Source of the DNA: Pedomonas mirosovicensis
GTDB lineage: Bacteria > Pseudomonadota > Alphaproteobacteria > Sphingomonadales > Sphingomonadaceae
Assembly: GCF_022569295.1 (NCBI RefSeq)
Contig: NZ_JAKFIA010000001.1
Span: forward strand, 821,001-885,000
Direction: 5' to 3'
DNA: 64,000 nucleotides
The position numbers and the translations under genes were made by a program. The notes under the pieces were generated by a model. That model saw only the letters and a list, made by a program, of their open reading frames with translations, ran no database searches and was not told where the DNA came from. This document shows, one piece after another, positions 26,812 to 34,546 of the stretch (within the stretch, counting starts at the first letter, position 1; every line of letters starts with the position of its first letter).

Positions 26812-27321
26812 TCAGGCCCAATCTTCCGGAGGCTCGTCGTGCGGATCGAGTTCAGAAAAGTCGGTCAGCGTGTCGCATCGGATGCAATGGTACATCTGCG
26901 AAGCTTCCTGGAAGTGCATGCCGCACAGGCATCCGCAAAAGGGGCAGCACTCGTCGATTTCCAGATCGGCCCATTCCCATACGCCGAGATATTCGGGGAT
27001 GGCGTCGCGGTCATATCCGACGATTTGGAAGGCGTCGGCGTTCTTGGCGACGAACCCGTCACGGCCCGCGCGCTGGAGAATGGGGAGAATGTCAGCCGGT
27101 TCGATGGCGAACCACTCACCGCGGACCTGAGTCGCTCCGAAGCGCTGGTGCAGGTGCCGCTCGAGCTGGAACGGATCGATCGTGTCGATCCACCCGAGCA
27201 GGCGCAGTTCCAGAGGATTGCCGGTCTGGAGGTTGCGCTTGCGCGCATCGATGTTCTTCGCCACGCCGATCTTGATCGGGGAGCATCCATTTTCGTCTTC
27301 ACCGATGAAATAGACCGGCAT
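26812..27321 (-). CDS. GIY-YIG-like (T5orf172/MUG113-type) protein with zinc-binding-like tail
   Basis: A 169-residue protein. Residues 1-80 read PVYFIGEDENGCSPIKIGVA, KNIDARKRNLQTGNPLELRL and FQLERHLHQRFGATQVRGEW, the pattern of T5orf172/MUG113 domains, a branch of the GIY-YIG endonuclease fold common in phages and mobile elements. The C-terminal part has a four-cysteine arrangement (CCPFCGCLCGMHF, then YHCIRCDTL) that could bind zinc. It may be a nuclease or an inactive DNA-binding derivative. It overlaps the leader of the DUF932 gene at its stop codon. Confidence 0.72.
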   Translation of the reverse strand: MPVYFIGEDENGCSPIKIGVAKNIDARKRNLQTGNPLELRLLGWIDTIDPFQLERHLHQRFGATQVRGEWFAIEPADILPILQRAGRDGFVAKNADAFQIVGYDRDAIPEYLGVWEWADLEIDECCPFCGCLCGMHFQEASQMYHCIRCDTLTDFSELDPHDEPPEDWA

Positions 27322-27346
27322 GCCTTCAGTTTCCTAGCGACAACGA

Positions 27347-28291
27347 TTAACGCAGATCGGCCAGAAGGGTCATAACGAAGTCGCGGAATGACGAGCCGGT
27401 GTAATCGAGCCGGCGGCCGTCCTGGCGCATGAGCGAAATGAGAAGGCAGGCGGTGAAGACCCAGAACGGTGACGCATCAGGCAAATTGTAGCCGCCGATC
27501 ATCGCTTCGAGCCGGTCTCCGATCGGCGGATAATCGTCGTTTCCCCAGTGCGCGTGGCGCGGCGTCATTGCATGAACCGTGACGGCCGCAAGCGCGATCC
27601 CCATCGCGCGTTTCTGTTCGACCTGCGCATAGGAGTAGCCATTGGACGCGGCGTAGGCGGCCACCCCGGTCGTCATGAACTCTCGTGCCCATGTGTCGCA
27701 GGCTATCTCTTCTTCGGCCGCTGCCTGCCGATCTTCCTCAGGTGTATGCTCAGCGGCTTCTAAGGCGCGGGCCTGTACGTGCTTAAACTCGTGGAGGAGG
27801 GCGAAGGCCACTGCGAGGGCGACCAGATCGAAAACCGCCATATCCTGGCCATTACCGAAGCTCTCCCGCTCGGCAGTCGGCTGCGGTATGTCTTCGGGCC
27901 AATCAATCTCGGATGTCTTGGCGGCGTTGAGGAGAGATTGGGCGCTCGCAATGCGGTGTCTGTAATCCTGCTCGAATTGACCGCGCTCCTCGTCGATGTT
28001 GAGCGCCGCTTCCAGCGTGACGCCCGTCGCCGTGGCAAGTGTGAGGGCCGGCGCGTAGACTTCGATCGCGCGCCATGCGCTGAAGCCGAGCAGCCAAAAG
28101 AAGTGGATCGTCTTAGTATCGAATTTGATGCGCTTGCTGGTGGCGTTCATTGTCGAGCCGGGGGCGCTTGGTGCGACCTCGACACCGTGCCCGTGTTCAA
28201 GCCACAAGCGGGAGAGATCGTCGGCACGCTCGGGCACCGCTCCACGCAGGAGATGGAGGACGATAGTCCGGTCGGTTGGCTCAGCCGTCAT
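27347..28291 (-). CDS. Lit-like phage-exclusion metalloprotease (peptidase U49 family)
   Basis: A 314-residue protein with the zinc-protease motif HExxH in ALLHEFKHVQA (His167-His171) and a third-ligand candidate in EEEIACDTWA (Glu193-195). The surrounding hydrophobic segments (residues 150-170 and about 280-292) and length agree with the Lit/U49 family. Escherichia coli Lit, encoded by a defective prophage, cleaves EF-Tu when it meets the T4 Gol peptide and stops translation. This protein is therefore a probable abortive-infection effector. The first 45 residues are not typical of the family; a later start (Met48) is possible. It lies 51 bases downstream of the next gene, on the same strand. 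Confidence 0.75.
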   Translation of the reverse strand: MTAEPTDRTIVLHLLRGAVPERADDLSRLWLEHGHGVEVAPSAPGSTMNATSKRIKFDTKTIHFFWLLGFSAWRAIEVYAPALTLATATGVTLEAALNIDEERGQFEQDYRHRIASAQSLLNAAKTSEIDWPEDIPQPTAERESFGNGQDMAVFDLVALAVAFALLHEFKHVQARALEAAEHTPEEDRQAAAEEEIACDTWAREFMTTGVAAYAASNGYSYAQVEQKRAMGIALAAVTVHAMTPRHAHWGNDDYPPIGDRLEAMIGGYNLPDASPFWVFTACLLISLMRQDGRRLDYTGSSFRDFVMTLLADLR

Positions 28292-28342
28292 GGTTTACGT
28301 TTCTCCTGTTTTTGGTGGGCTGCGGCGTAGATGACGTGTTGG

Positions 28343-29758
28343 TCATGACGCCCCGCCATCGTCAGGCGCGCCGCTCATCCGCCCAGCTTCGCCGGCCATA
28401 TGCAGACGGGTGACCGAGGAGAGGACCGAGTTCGCCCAGATGGTGCTGCACTCGATGTCGCCGTCGCGTTCGAACCAATGGGTCGCGCCCGGGATGAGAT
28501 CGAACGGGATGGGGTGGGTGGCCAGCGGATTGTGGAATACCTCCAACTCCTGGCACCAGGCTTCGCCCCAAGGCCAGAGCGCCTGATATTCGTCGCTGGT
28601 GACCGACAGCTTGAAGTCGATCGGCTCCAGCGCACCCGGGGTTCGGTCGAAGAGGATGCCGCTCCGGATCATCGTCAGCCCGGGAGGGCGCCAACCGGCA
28701 AGGAAGCCCATCCGGTTGAACTTGGCGAGCGTCGCCGCATTGCTGAAGATGACGGCGGACAGATGGGCGAAATCGGGATCGCGGAAGAGCCCCGCCGGGA
28801 TGCCATGCTTGCCCGTCAGGTTGGCGATCGGTGTCCCGACCGCGCGCCGTTCCGCGCCTTCTCCTTCGATATCGGCGCGCAGTCCGTAGAGGTATGTGGG
28901 CAACGCCTCGCGGCTCCAGACCATCGAACCGGACTCGTGGAAGTCCGCCAATGCGAGAGCGAAGGATTGGCCCTTCACGTGGTCCATCTCATGATAGTTG
29001 CGCTGGAGCTTGCCGCGCAGCGTTTTGGCGAAGCGCTCGGCCGGGTCTCCGGTCAGGCGTTCGTTGCGATCCTCCGGCGCATGCACCCAGTCGCCGATCC
29101 CTCCTGCACGTGGGGTCTCGGAGTTGGCCGTCACAGCCTCGATCCAGCACGTGTCGCCGTCCTTCTCGATGAAGAAGTCGGGCGAGACATGATCTTGCCG
29201 AACGCTCAGGCCCTGCTCGCGAAAGCAGGCGAGAAGGTAGAGTTCGAACAGCCGGGAGGCGAAGTTGCTGGTCTGAAAATCCGGGACGAAGTTGGCGTCG
29301 GGATTGGGAAGCGCGAGATAGCATTCGCCGACCGCCATGAGCGCTGGCAGATGGCTGATCGTGGTCGTCAGCAGATCGAATTCCGGCGATGTCCCGCGCG
29401 CTCCGAGTTTCACCAAAAGCGGGCGGCGCCTGGCCCCCGGCGGCAAGGGCTCCGGCGGATCGCCGGCGCGCATGGCAATGCTGAGGCGGTCGAGCGCGGC
29501 CTCGGGGTTGGAATAGGGGCCGTTTTCATCGACCTTGACCCAGCGGTGATCGACACGCCGGCGTAAGGCAAGGCTGGAGAAGATTCCTTGCTCCGGATCA
29601 ACGAGGATGCAGCCGCTCGTGCTGCCTCGCCCTGCCTGATAGGCGCTGAAGATACGGGCGGGGTCGAAATTGGGACCGCGTTCGAGCGACAGCGCATAGA
29701 GCTCGAACTGGCGCTGGCTGATCGGCGTGATCAGTCGCGGCTCATCGGTTGAGGCCAT
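28343..29758 (-). CDS. Unknown protein with nuclease-like core, paralogue of the neighbouring gene
   Basis: A 471-residue protein without a recognised family. The centre contains ASRLFELYLLACFREQG, then VSPDFFIEKDGDTCWIEAVT. The pattern Glu - about 25 residues - P-D - acidic - WIEA resembles the core of PD-(D/E)xK nucleases, although the expected lysine after the last glutamate is absent. The C-terminal half includes VFHNPLATHPIPFDLI, which recurs in the next gene (29810-30736). The start MASTDEPRL was chosen for a GAGG box 5 bases upstream. Its place between a Lit-like protease and two unknown genes in a defence island suggests a role in phage defence; this is inference. Confidence 0.75.
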   Translation of the reverse strand: MASTDEPRLITPISQRQFELYALSLERGPNFDPARIFSAYQAGRGSTSGCILVDPEQGIFSSLALRRRVDHRWVKVDENGPYSNPEAALDRLSIAMRAGDPPEPLPPGARRRPLLVKLGARGTSPEFDLLTTTISHLPALMAVGECYLALPNPDANFVPDFQTSNFASRLFELYLLACFREQGLSVRQDHVSPDFFIEKDGDTCWIEAVTANSETPRAGGIGDWVHAPEDRNERLTGDPAERFAKTLRGKLQRNYHEMDHVKGQSFALALADFHESGSMVWSREALPTYLYGLRADIEGEGAERRAVGTPIANLTGKHGIPAGLFRDPDFAHLSAVIFSNAATLAKFNRMGFLAGWRPPGLTMIRSGILFDRTPGALEPIDFKLSVTSDEYQALWPWGEAWCQELEVFHNPLATHPIPFDLIPGATHWFERDGDIECSTIWANSVLSSVTRLHMAGEAGRMSGAPDDGGAS

Positions 29759-29809
29759 GACCGGCCTCATGATCCCGCAGCCGGCCGATGCGTGCATGCG
29801 ACTCCATCA

Positions 29810-30736
29810 TTATGACGCCTCCGCCGCGGCCGCCGGAGCCAGAATATCGTTGGACTCCCATCCGTCGCCCTGCCGGACCGTCACGAACTCGCGATCCCAG
29901 ACGCCCCAGTTCGTGGGCAATGGAACCTGCGCCAAGGGATTGTGGACATAGGTGATCGGCCGGACCTGGCGCGAGAGATTGCCAAGGCCGACCCGCGACC
30001 AGATCACGCCCGAGATGTCGGCGAAGCGTTCGTCGAGGAAGGCCGTGCGCGGGATCGGATTGCGGTCGCGCTGGATCAACGGTGCGGCATGGAAGCCTTC
30101 TTCGAGAACATCGCCGGTGTCACGGTCGATGGTGATGTAAGCGTCGCCGATCGGGAACAGCGTCGTCATGATGAGCGGCAAGGGCTGTTCGGCGACATAG
30201 ACGCCGAAGCGGCTGGCGCTGATCGCGATGATGCGGGTGTCTTCCGGCGCGATCACCCCCTGTTCGATGTAGCGGGTGATCTTCTGCGCCTTGGTCCAGA
30301 ACGCGCTGGAGGTCCGAAGCTGTGCCTGGCGAATGGGTGCGGCGGCAAGGCCGCCGCCCTCGTTGATCGGCACGGGGCGCACGATCTGGTCAGGACCCGG
30401 CGCGCCTTCGTCGGGGGAGATGGCCTCGATCCAGATGCGGCGACCTCCTTCGAGGACGCACAGGTCCGGCTGGCCGCATTCGCGCTGACGGTCGACGACG
30501 GGCAACAACGTCCGCCCCGCCTCAAGCAGCGTGCAGCCCAGATACATTTCCCAGAAGCGCCCATCGACGTCGCGCGCGAAGCCCTGGCGGAAGTCGGGAT
30601 CAGCATAGGGCTCGTAGCGCGCCCACATCTCCTGCAGCAGGGCGCGAAGCTGCTGCTCGATCGGAAACTCCGCGATTTTCAGGTTCTCGAAGCCAAGATC
30701 GAGATTGGCGCCGTCAACGTCGAAAAGGTCGCTCAT
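29810..30736 (-). CDS. Unknown protein with nuclease-like core, shorter paralogue
   Basis: A 308-residue protein. It shares its layout with the preceding-in-window gene: FWEMYLGCTLLEAG, then GQPDLCVLEGGRRIWIEAIS, then a C-terminal ITYVHNPLAQVPLPTNW. The acidic/PD/WIEA arrangement is the same, so the two are diverged duplicates. A PD-(D/E)xK-like fold is plausible but the catalytic lysine is not evident. GAGGTGAG lies 6 bases before the ATG, and only 12 bases separate it from the gene upstream, so the cluster is one operon. Function unknown. Confidence 0.78.
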   Translation of the reverse strand: MSDLFDVDGANLDLGFENLKIAEFPIEQQLRALLQEMWARYEPYADPDFRQGFARDVDGRFWEMYLGCTLLEAGRTLLPVVDRQRECGQPDLCVLEGGRRIWIEAISPDEGAPGPDQIVRPVPINEGGGLAAAPIRQAQLRTSSAFWTKAQKITRYIEQGVIAPEDTRIIAISASRFGVYVAEQPLPLIMTTLFPIGDAYITIDRDTGDVLEEGFHAAPLIQRDRNPIPRTAFLDERFADISGVIWSRVGLGNLSRQVRPITYVHNPLAQVPLPTNWGVWDREFVTVRQGDGWESNDILAPAAAAEAS

Positions 30737-30748
30737 CGTCGGCTCACC

Positions 30749-31303
30749 TCATGCCCGGCGCAGCATCCGCGGGATCTGCACCCGGTGATAGCCGTGAGCG
30801 TGGACCTGCTGGCGGAGCTGTTTGGTGTCGTGGACGCCGAAAGCCACGGCGGCCTTCAGCGGGCTGGCGAAGGTCGCGTAGAAGGTCCAGCGTGCGCCGG
30901 CAGGAAGCGTCGGGTTCTGCCGCCGGTCGGTGATGACGACATCGCGCGGGTCGCTGCTGTTGCGGAAGGCGTGAAAGGTGAACCAGTCGGGCCGGCGATA
31001 GCGCGCGGCCTTGCTGAAGGGCACGGACTGGACCTTTACGTCGGTCTGGTCGAGCACCCAATCGCGTTGCTCCAGAATCTGCCGCACCATGTGGCCGACC
31101 ATCTGCTTGACCCGCTCGGCCAGAACCTCTTCGCGAAACTCGGCGAGAAGTTCTTCCTCGATGCCTTCGACCGCGGGCTTGCTCAATTGAGACGCGGTTT
31201 CGAGGCGGGCGACGTTGTCGTCGCGCGTGAGGAACACCCAGATGCGCTGCCCAAGCTCGGACGCATAGAGCGACGCAAATTTCTCGGGACTGTAGGCAAA
31301 CAT
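30749..31303 (-). CDS. Unknown protein, first gene of the minus-strand defence cluster
   Basis: A 184-residue protein, no recognised family. An early helix-rich region (LLAEFREEVLAERVKQMVGH) precedes VLDQTDVKVQSVPFSKAARY, RRPDWFTFHAFR and a C-terminal basic stretch ending RVQIPRMLRRA. It could be a DNA- or RNA-binding partner of the two nuclease-like proteins downstream. The start MFAYSPEKF follows a near-perfect ribosome-binding site (AAAGGAGG) and was preferred over one eight codons upstream. A promoter with TTGACA, 17-base spacing and ATATTT lies just upstream. Confidence 0.78.
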   Translation of the reverse strand: MFAYSPEKFASLYASELGQRIWVFLTRDDNVARLETASQLSKPAVEGIEEELLAEFREEVLAERVKQMVGHMVRQILEQRDWVLDQTDVKVQSVPFSKAARYRRPDWFTFHAFRNSSDPRDVVITDRRQNPTLPAGARWTFYATFASPLKAAVAFGVHDTKQLRQQVHAHGYHRVQIPRMLRRA

Positions 31304-31315
31304 GACAGGGCCTCC

Positions 31316-31354
31316 TTTACCGGGCAAATATGGACGGTTATAAGCCTATGTCAA
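31316..31354. promoter_or_regulatory. Overlapping divergent promoters between the two halves of the cluster
   Basis: Minus strand: TTGACA (31349-31354), 17-base spacer, ATATTT (31326-31331), serving the 30749-31303 gene. Plus strand: TTTACC (31316-31321), 17-base spacer, TATAAG (31339-31344), serving the 31398-34479 operon. The two promoters occupy the same 39 bases, so polymerase or a regulator at one must exclude the other. Confidence 0.5.
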
Positions 31355-31397
31355 TGGCGGGCGACCAGCGCCTGCTGATTCCGCCGGGGAGGCTGGA

Positions 31398-32033
31398 TTG
31401 GATTTCGAAGATCTCGTGACGGCCCTGGCGCCACCGCCAAACCGGGTGGGCAAATCGGACGGGCCTGACGAACATCATCTCTATGAGGGTGCGGTCATGC
31501 TTGCTTACGCGATGCATCTGCTCCGCACCCAACGCGCGCGGGACGTCCGTATCCATCCCGATGGCGAACACGGAAAGCAGTTCGACTTCGCGGCCTGGCT
31601 CGGGCGGCGCGACTTCGGGAAGGTCGCCAGCCTCGGCAGCACGACCTACGGCGGCGTTTATCGGAATCCCGCTGGTCAGACGATCACCGTCCATCCCAAG
31701 TCGGGCCTCAGCGACGTCGTCGCTGAGGTCGGCAGTCACGTCATTTCGGCTGAGTGCAAGGGCGGAATCATCAACACGCGGCATCCCGGTCAGGTCTCGC
31801 GGCTCTATCGCGGTCTGTGCGAGACGGTCGGGCTGCTGATGGCGACGCCGGCGCAGGGCCGCCAGGTCGCCGTGGTCCCGCTGACCGAAAGCACGCGGCG
31901 CCTGGCCGAGCGGCTTGCGCCGCGCTGTGCGTTGGCCGGCATTGAGATCGCTCTCGTCGGCAGCCGCGGCGAGGTCATGGACGTGCAACCGGCGGAGACC
32001 GCCGAACTGACGGCGGAAAGGATCGACGGATGA
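31398..32033 (+). CDS. PD-(D/E)xK-like (restriction-endonuclease-fold) protein
   Basis: A 211-residue protein. Its centre reads LSDVVAEVGSHVISAECKGG: Asp106, then Glu119-Cys-Lys121, the D...ExK arrangement of PD-(D/E)xK nucleases, with a supporting glutamate near residue 30 (HHLYEGAVM). Translation appears to start at TTG: a GGGGAGG site lies 5 bases upstream and no in-frame ATG or GTG is better. It is the first gene of a tight operon; the next gene (TIR) overlaps its stop by 4 bases. Likely a nuclease effector or DNA-sensing component of a defence system. Confidence 0.72.
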   Translation: MDFEDLVTALAPPPNRVGKSDGPDEHHLYEGAVMLAYAMHLLRTQRARDVRIHPDGEHGKQFDFAAWLGRRDFGKVASLGSTTYGGVYRNPAGQTITVHPKSGLSDVVAEVGSHVISAECKGGIINTRHPGQVSRLYRGLCETVGLLMATPAQGRQVAVVPLTESTRRLAERLAPRCALAGIEIALVGSRGEVMDVQPAETAELTAERIDG

Positions 32034-33142
32034 GAAGGGTATTGACGATCGGACTGAACTACACGGGCGACGCGATCGAAGGAGTCGAGATCGATAATCT
32101 CGGCCTTTGCCGGCCCGAGGTGGATCGCGACCGGGCCGCCTATCCGCTCTACGAGTATGACACGATCATCATCAACCCGCAGAGCTACACGCATTTCCTG
32201 TTTGGCAAGGCCGGCGAGTTTTCGAACGAACCCTATGAGCTGGGCAAGCTAAAGGGCGTGAACGACCGCTATGACCTCGACTCCGCCTTCGATAGCGAAG
32301 ATCGGCGCAAGGAAATGGAGGCGGCGATTGCAGACGGGGCAACCGTCGTCTGGTGTCTGTCAGAACCGAAGCGGGTGAACTTCTTCGGTTATCGCGAGAC
32401 CCATCTCGGCTATGTCGCGCCGAAGGTCGCGGGCTTCGTGAAGCGATCGGAGCTGCTCGTTAAGAAGGGACGCCGGATGGGTGCGATCGACCCCGACAGC
32501 CCCTTCACGCGCTATTTTGAGGTTTTGTCGCGAACCGGCGGGTGGACGCTGTGCCTCTCCGATCCCGGCGAAAGTTACGCGTCGATCGCCGCGACGCCCG
32601 AGGGCTACAGCCTCGGCGGCCACGTGACGCTTGGAACCACGACGGGCTGGCTGCTGACCCCGCCGACATCTGATGAAGCTCAGAACCAGCTCGTGCGCGA
32701 CAGCCTCGCGCTGGAGAAGGCCGATCCGGTGCACGAAAAATATCACGGCATCTTCCTCAGCCACACCGGCGTCGACAAACCGTTCGTGCGCCAGTTGCGC
32801 AAGGATCTGCTCGCCCATGGGGTGGAGCATGTGTGGCTGGACGAGGCCGAAATCGACATCGGCGACTCGCTAATCGCCAAGATCGAAGAGGGCATGAAGC
32901 TCAGCCGCTACATCGCCGTCGTCCTATCGAAGAAGTCGATTGGCGCGCCTTGGGTAAAGAAGGAACTTGATGTGGCCATGAACCGCGAGATCGCCAGCGG
33001 CGAGGTGGTCGTGCTGCCGCTGCTCTATGAAGATTGCGAGCTGCCGGAGTTCCTGAAGGGCAAGCTCTACGCCGATTTTTCGAAGCCCGAGGAGTATGAG
33101 GCGGTTCTCGGCAAGCTTCTGCGCCGGCTCCGGATTTCCTGA
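32030..33142 (+). CDS. TIR-domain protein with unrecognised N-terminal sensor-like domain
   Basis: A 370-residue protein. Residues 238-365 form a TIR domain: HGIFLSHTGVDKPFVRQLRK, VWLDEAEIDIGDSLIAKIEE, IAVVLSKKSIGAPWVKKELD and VVVLPLLYEDCELPEF. The catalytic-type glutamate (WxxxE, Glu312) is present, so NAD cleavage is plausible. Bacterial TIR proteins commonly kill infected cells by NAD depletion or make signal nucleotides. The first 235 residues (VLTIGLNYTGDAIEGVEIDN, EYDTIIINPQSYTHFLFG, GATVVWCLSEP) look like an alpha/beta fold I cannot assign. It overlaps the gene before by 4 bases and shares one base with the HEPN gene after it (TGATG). Confidence 0.85.
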   Translation: MRRVLTIGLNYTGDAIEGVEIDNLGLCRPEVDRDRAAYPLYEYDTIIINPQSYTHFLFGKAGEFSNEPYELGKLKGVNDRYDLDSAFDSEDRRKEMEAAIADGATVVWCLSEPKRVNFFGYRETHLGYVAPKVAGFVKRSELLVKKGRRMGAIDPDSPFTRYFEVLSRTGGWTLCLSDPGESYASIAATPEGYSLGGHVTLGTTTGWLLTPPTSDEAQNQLVRDSLALEKADPVHEKYHGIFLSHTGVDKPFVRQLRKDLLAHGVEHVWLDEAEIDIGDSLIAKIEEGMKLSRYIAVVLSKKSIGAPWVKKELDVAMNREIASGEVVVLPLLYEDCELPEFLKGKLYADFSKPEEYEAVLGKLLRRLRIS

Positions 33143-34479
33143 TGAGCGAAGCTGCGACGGGGCCGAGCAGTGCGATGATCTCCGCGATGTCGGACCTGTG
33201 GCGGCTGCATCCGCCGGGACCCGACAACATCCTCGCGCATCCGGCCTTCGAGCGACTGCGCGACGCCTGTCGTGATGGCTATCCGAACGCCGGCAAGAAG
33301 GGACCAGCTTTCGCGCTCTCGACCGCTTTGCGGGCTCTTGGCCTTCCCTGTGGCCTGCAAAAGGAGACGCTTCATCTTTCCTTGCCGGTAGAGGAGGCGG
33401 CAAAGGCGCTCGATGCTGCGATGCGGGCGACCCACGCCAAACGCGCCCACCTGGTGCCGCTCGATCTGGCCGCTGACCTGCCGTCGATCGCGTTCGGCCC
33501 GGCGAAGCTAGGCCGGCTGACCGCGGACGAACTGCTAGCCCTCGTCGATCATGCCAGGCTGAAGCGGCTCTATCTGCGGCAGGAATTCGATGCCGCGCGT
33601 TTTTCTGAGTTCCACTGGCTGGTTGTCGAGGAGACGGTAGCGCTCGAGCACGAACCCGAGGCACGCGCTGTCCCGGTACTGTTCATGGACCTCAGCCGGG
33701 ACCTGGGGCAGATCGAACCCCATAAGGGACGATTTCCTGGCGCGGTCGAAGAGGCGCTGTTCTTCCTGCTGCTGGCGCCGTGGGAAAGCTGGTCGGCCAT
33801 GGCGGAGGTTGACTGGCGCGGCTTCCGGGTCCCGTGGGTCTACACCGTCGACAGCGACATCTTCGTTCGCCCTAACACGCCCCCGTCGCCCGATACGCTG
33901 AGCTGGGAGGATCGGATCTACGACGACGGCTACGGCGGGACCTATGAGGAGGAACGACCGGTCGAGCTGCGCTTCGAAGACGACGTCGCAACCGAATTGC
34001 CGGTCTGGGACCAGAGCCGCTGGGCGATCGTCGAGCAGGCGAAGCAATCGGTTCTGTTCGAAACGCCGATCACGCACTTCCTGGTCCGCGCGTTCCTGGC
34101 GGAAGGCGTCGACGAATTCCTGGCGCATATCACGACGATTGAAGCGGCGCTGGGCCTGCGCGCCGACTATCAGAAGAGCTTCCGGGTGGCGCCCGACCGG
34201 CACAAGAGATTGCGCGCCACCGATAAGATGCGAGGCCGTGTCGCCGGTCTGCTGGGCGGTCGAAGCTATGCCGATCAATACGAGCGGCTGTTCGACCTGC
34301 GCAGCGCGTTCCTGCACGGCCGGGCGATGACGGCCATTTCGACCAAGGAACGGGTCATGGCCCGCTCGCTGGCTCGGCAGGTTGTGGAAGCGCTGATCCT
34401 CACCACCCAGGCCGGGCCTATCTCCTCGCGCGAGGACTTTCTCGACGGCCTGCTCGATAAGGGTGCACCTCTCCTCTAG
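33142..34479 (+). CDS. HEPN-domain protein (ApeA-like C-terminus)
   Basis: A 445-residue protein. The C-terminal region ends in ERLFDLRSAFLHGRAM, with Arg387-x4-His392 matching the HEPN RNase motif, and the preceding helix THFLVRAFLAEGVDEFLAHI supports a HEPN helical bundle of the ApeA/RiboL-PSP-like kind. The N-terminal 300 residues are unrecognised and may sense the trigger. It is the third gene of the PD-(D/E)xK - TIR - HEPN operon and is translationally coupled to the TIR gene. RNA cleavage as effector activity is inference from the motif. Confidence 0.75.
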   Translation: MSEAATGPSSAMISAMSDLWRLHPPGPDNILAHPAFERLRDACRDGYPNAGKKGPAFALSTALRALGLPCGLQKETLHLSLPVEEAAKALDAAMRATHAKRAHLVPLDLAADLPSIAFGPAKLGRLTADELLALVDHARLKRLYLRQEFDAARFSEFHWLVVEETVALEHEPEARAVPVLFMDLSRDLGQIEPHKGRFPGAVEEALFFLLLAPWESWSAMAEVDWRGFRVPWVYTVDSDIFVRPNTPPSPDTLSWEDRIYDDGYGGTYEEERPVELRFEDDVATELPVWDQSRWAIVEQAKQSVLFETPITHFLVRAFLAEGVDEFLAHITTIEAALGLRADYQKSFRVAPDRHKRLRATDKMRGRVAGLLGGRSYADQYERLFDLRSAFLHGRAMTAISTKERVMARSLARQVVEALILTTQAGPISSREDFLDGLLDKGAPLL

Positions 34480-34499
34480 CCCGCATCACCAGCTCCCGG

Positions 34500-34536
34500 T
34501 TGAAAACTGTCAGAAAATTGCGTATGTTTCTGACAG
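34500..34536 (+). promoter_or_regulatory. AbiE promoter with embedded inverted-repeat operator
   Basis: TTGAAA (34500-34505), 17-base spacer and TATGTT (34523-34528) form a promoter. A perfect 10-base inverted repeat, CTGTCAGAAA (34507-34516) and TTTCTGACAG (34527-34536), surrounds the -10 region with a 10-base spacer. AbiEi antitoxins of the type IV abortive-infection systems repress their own promoters at inverted repeats, which fits. The ribosome-binding AGGAGA follows directly. Confidence 0.7.
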
Positions 34537-34546
34537 GAGAATCGCG

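Noticed and set aside
28400-29566. 388-codon plus-strand frame opposite the 471-residue unknown protein
   Set aside because: The minus-strand protein shares motifs with its neighbour; the plus-strand product does not resemble a protein.
29942-31378. 478-codon plus-strand frame opposite two unknown defence genes
   Set aside because: The minus-strand genes have good start sites, spacing and shared motifs; the plus-strand product is typical antisense composition and its end would run into the divergent promoter.
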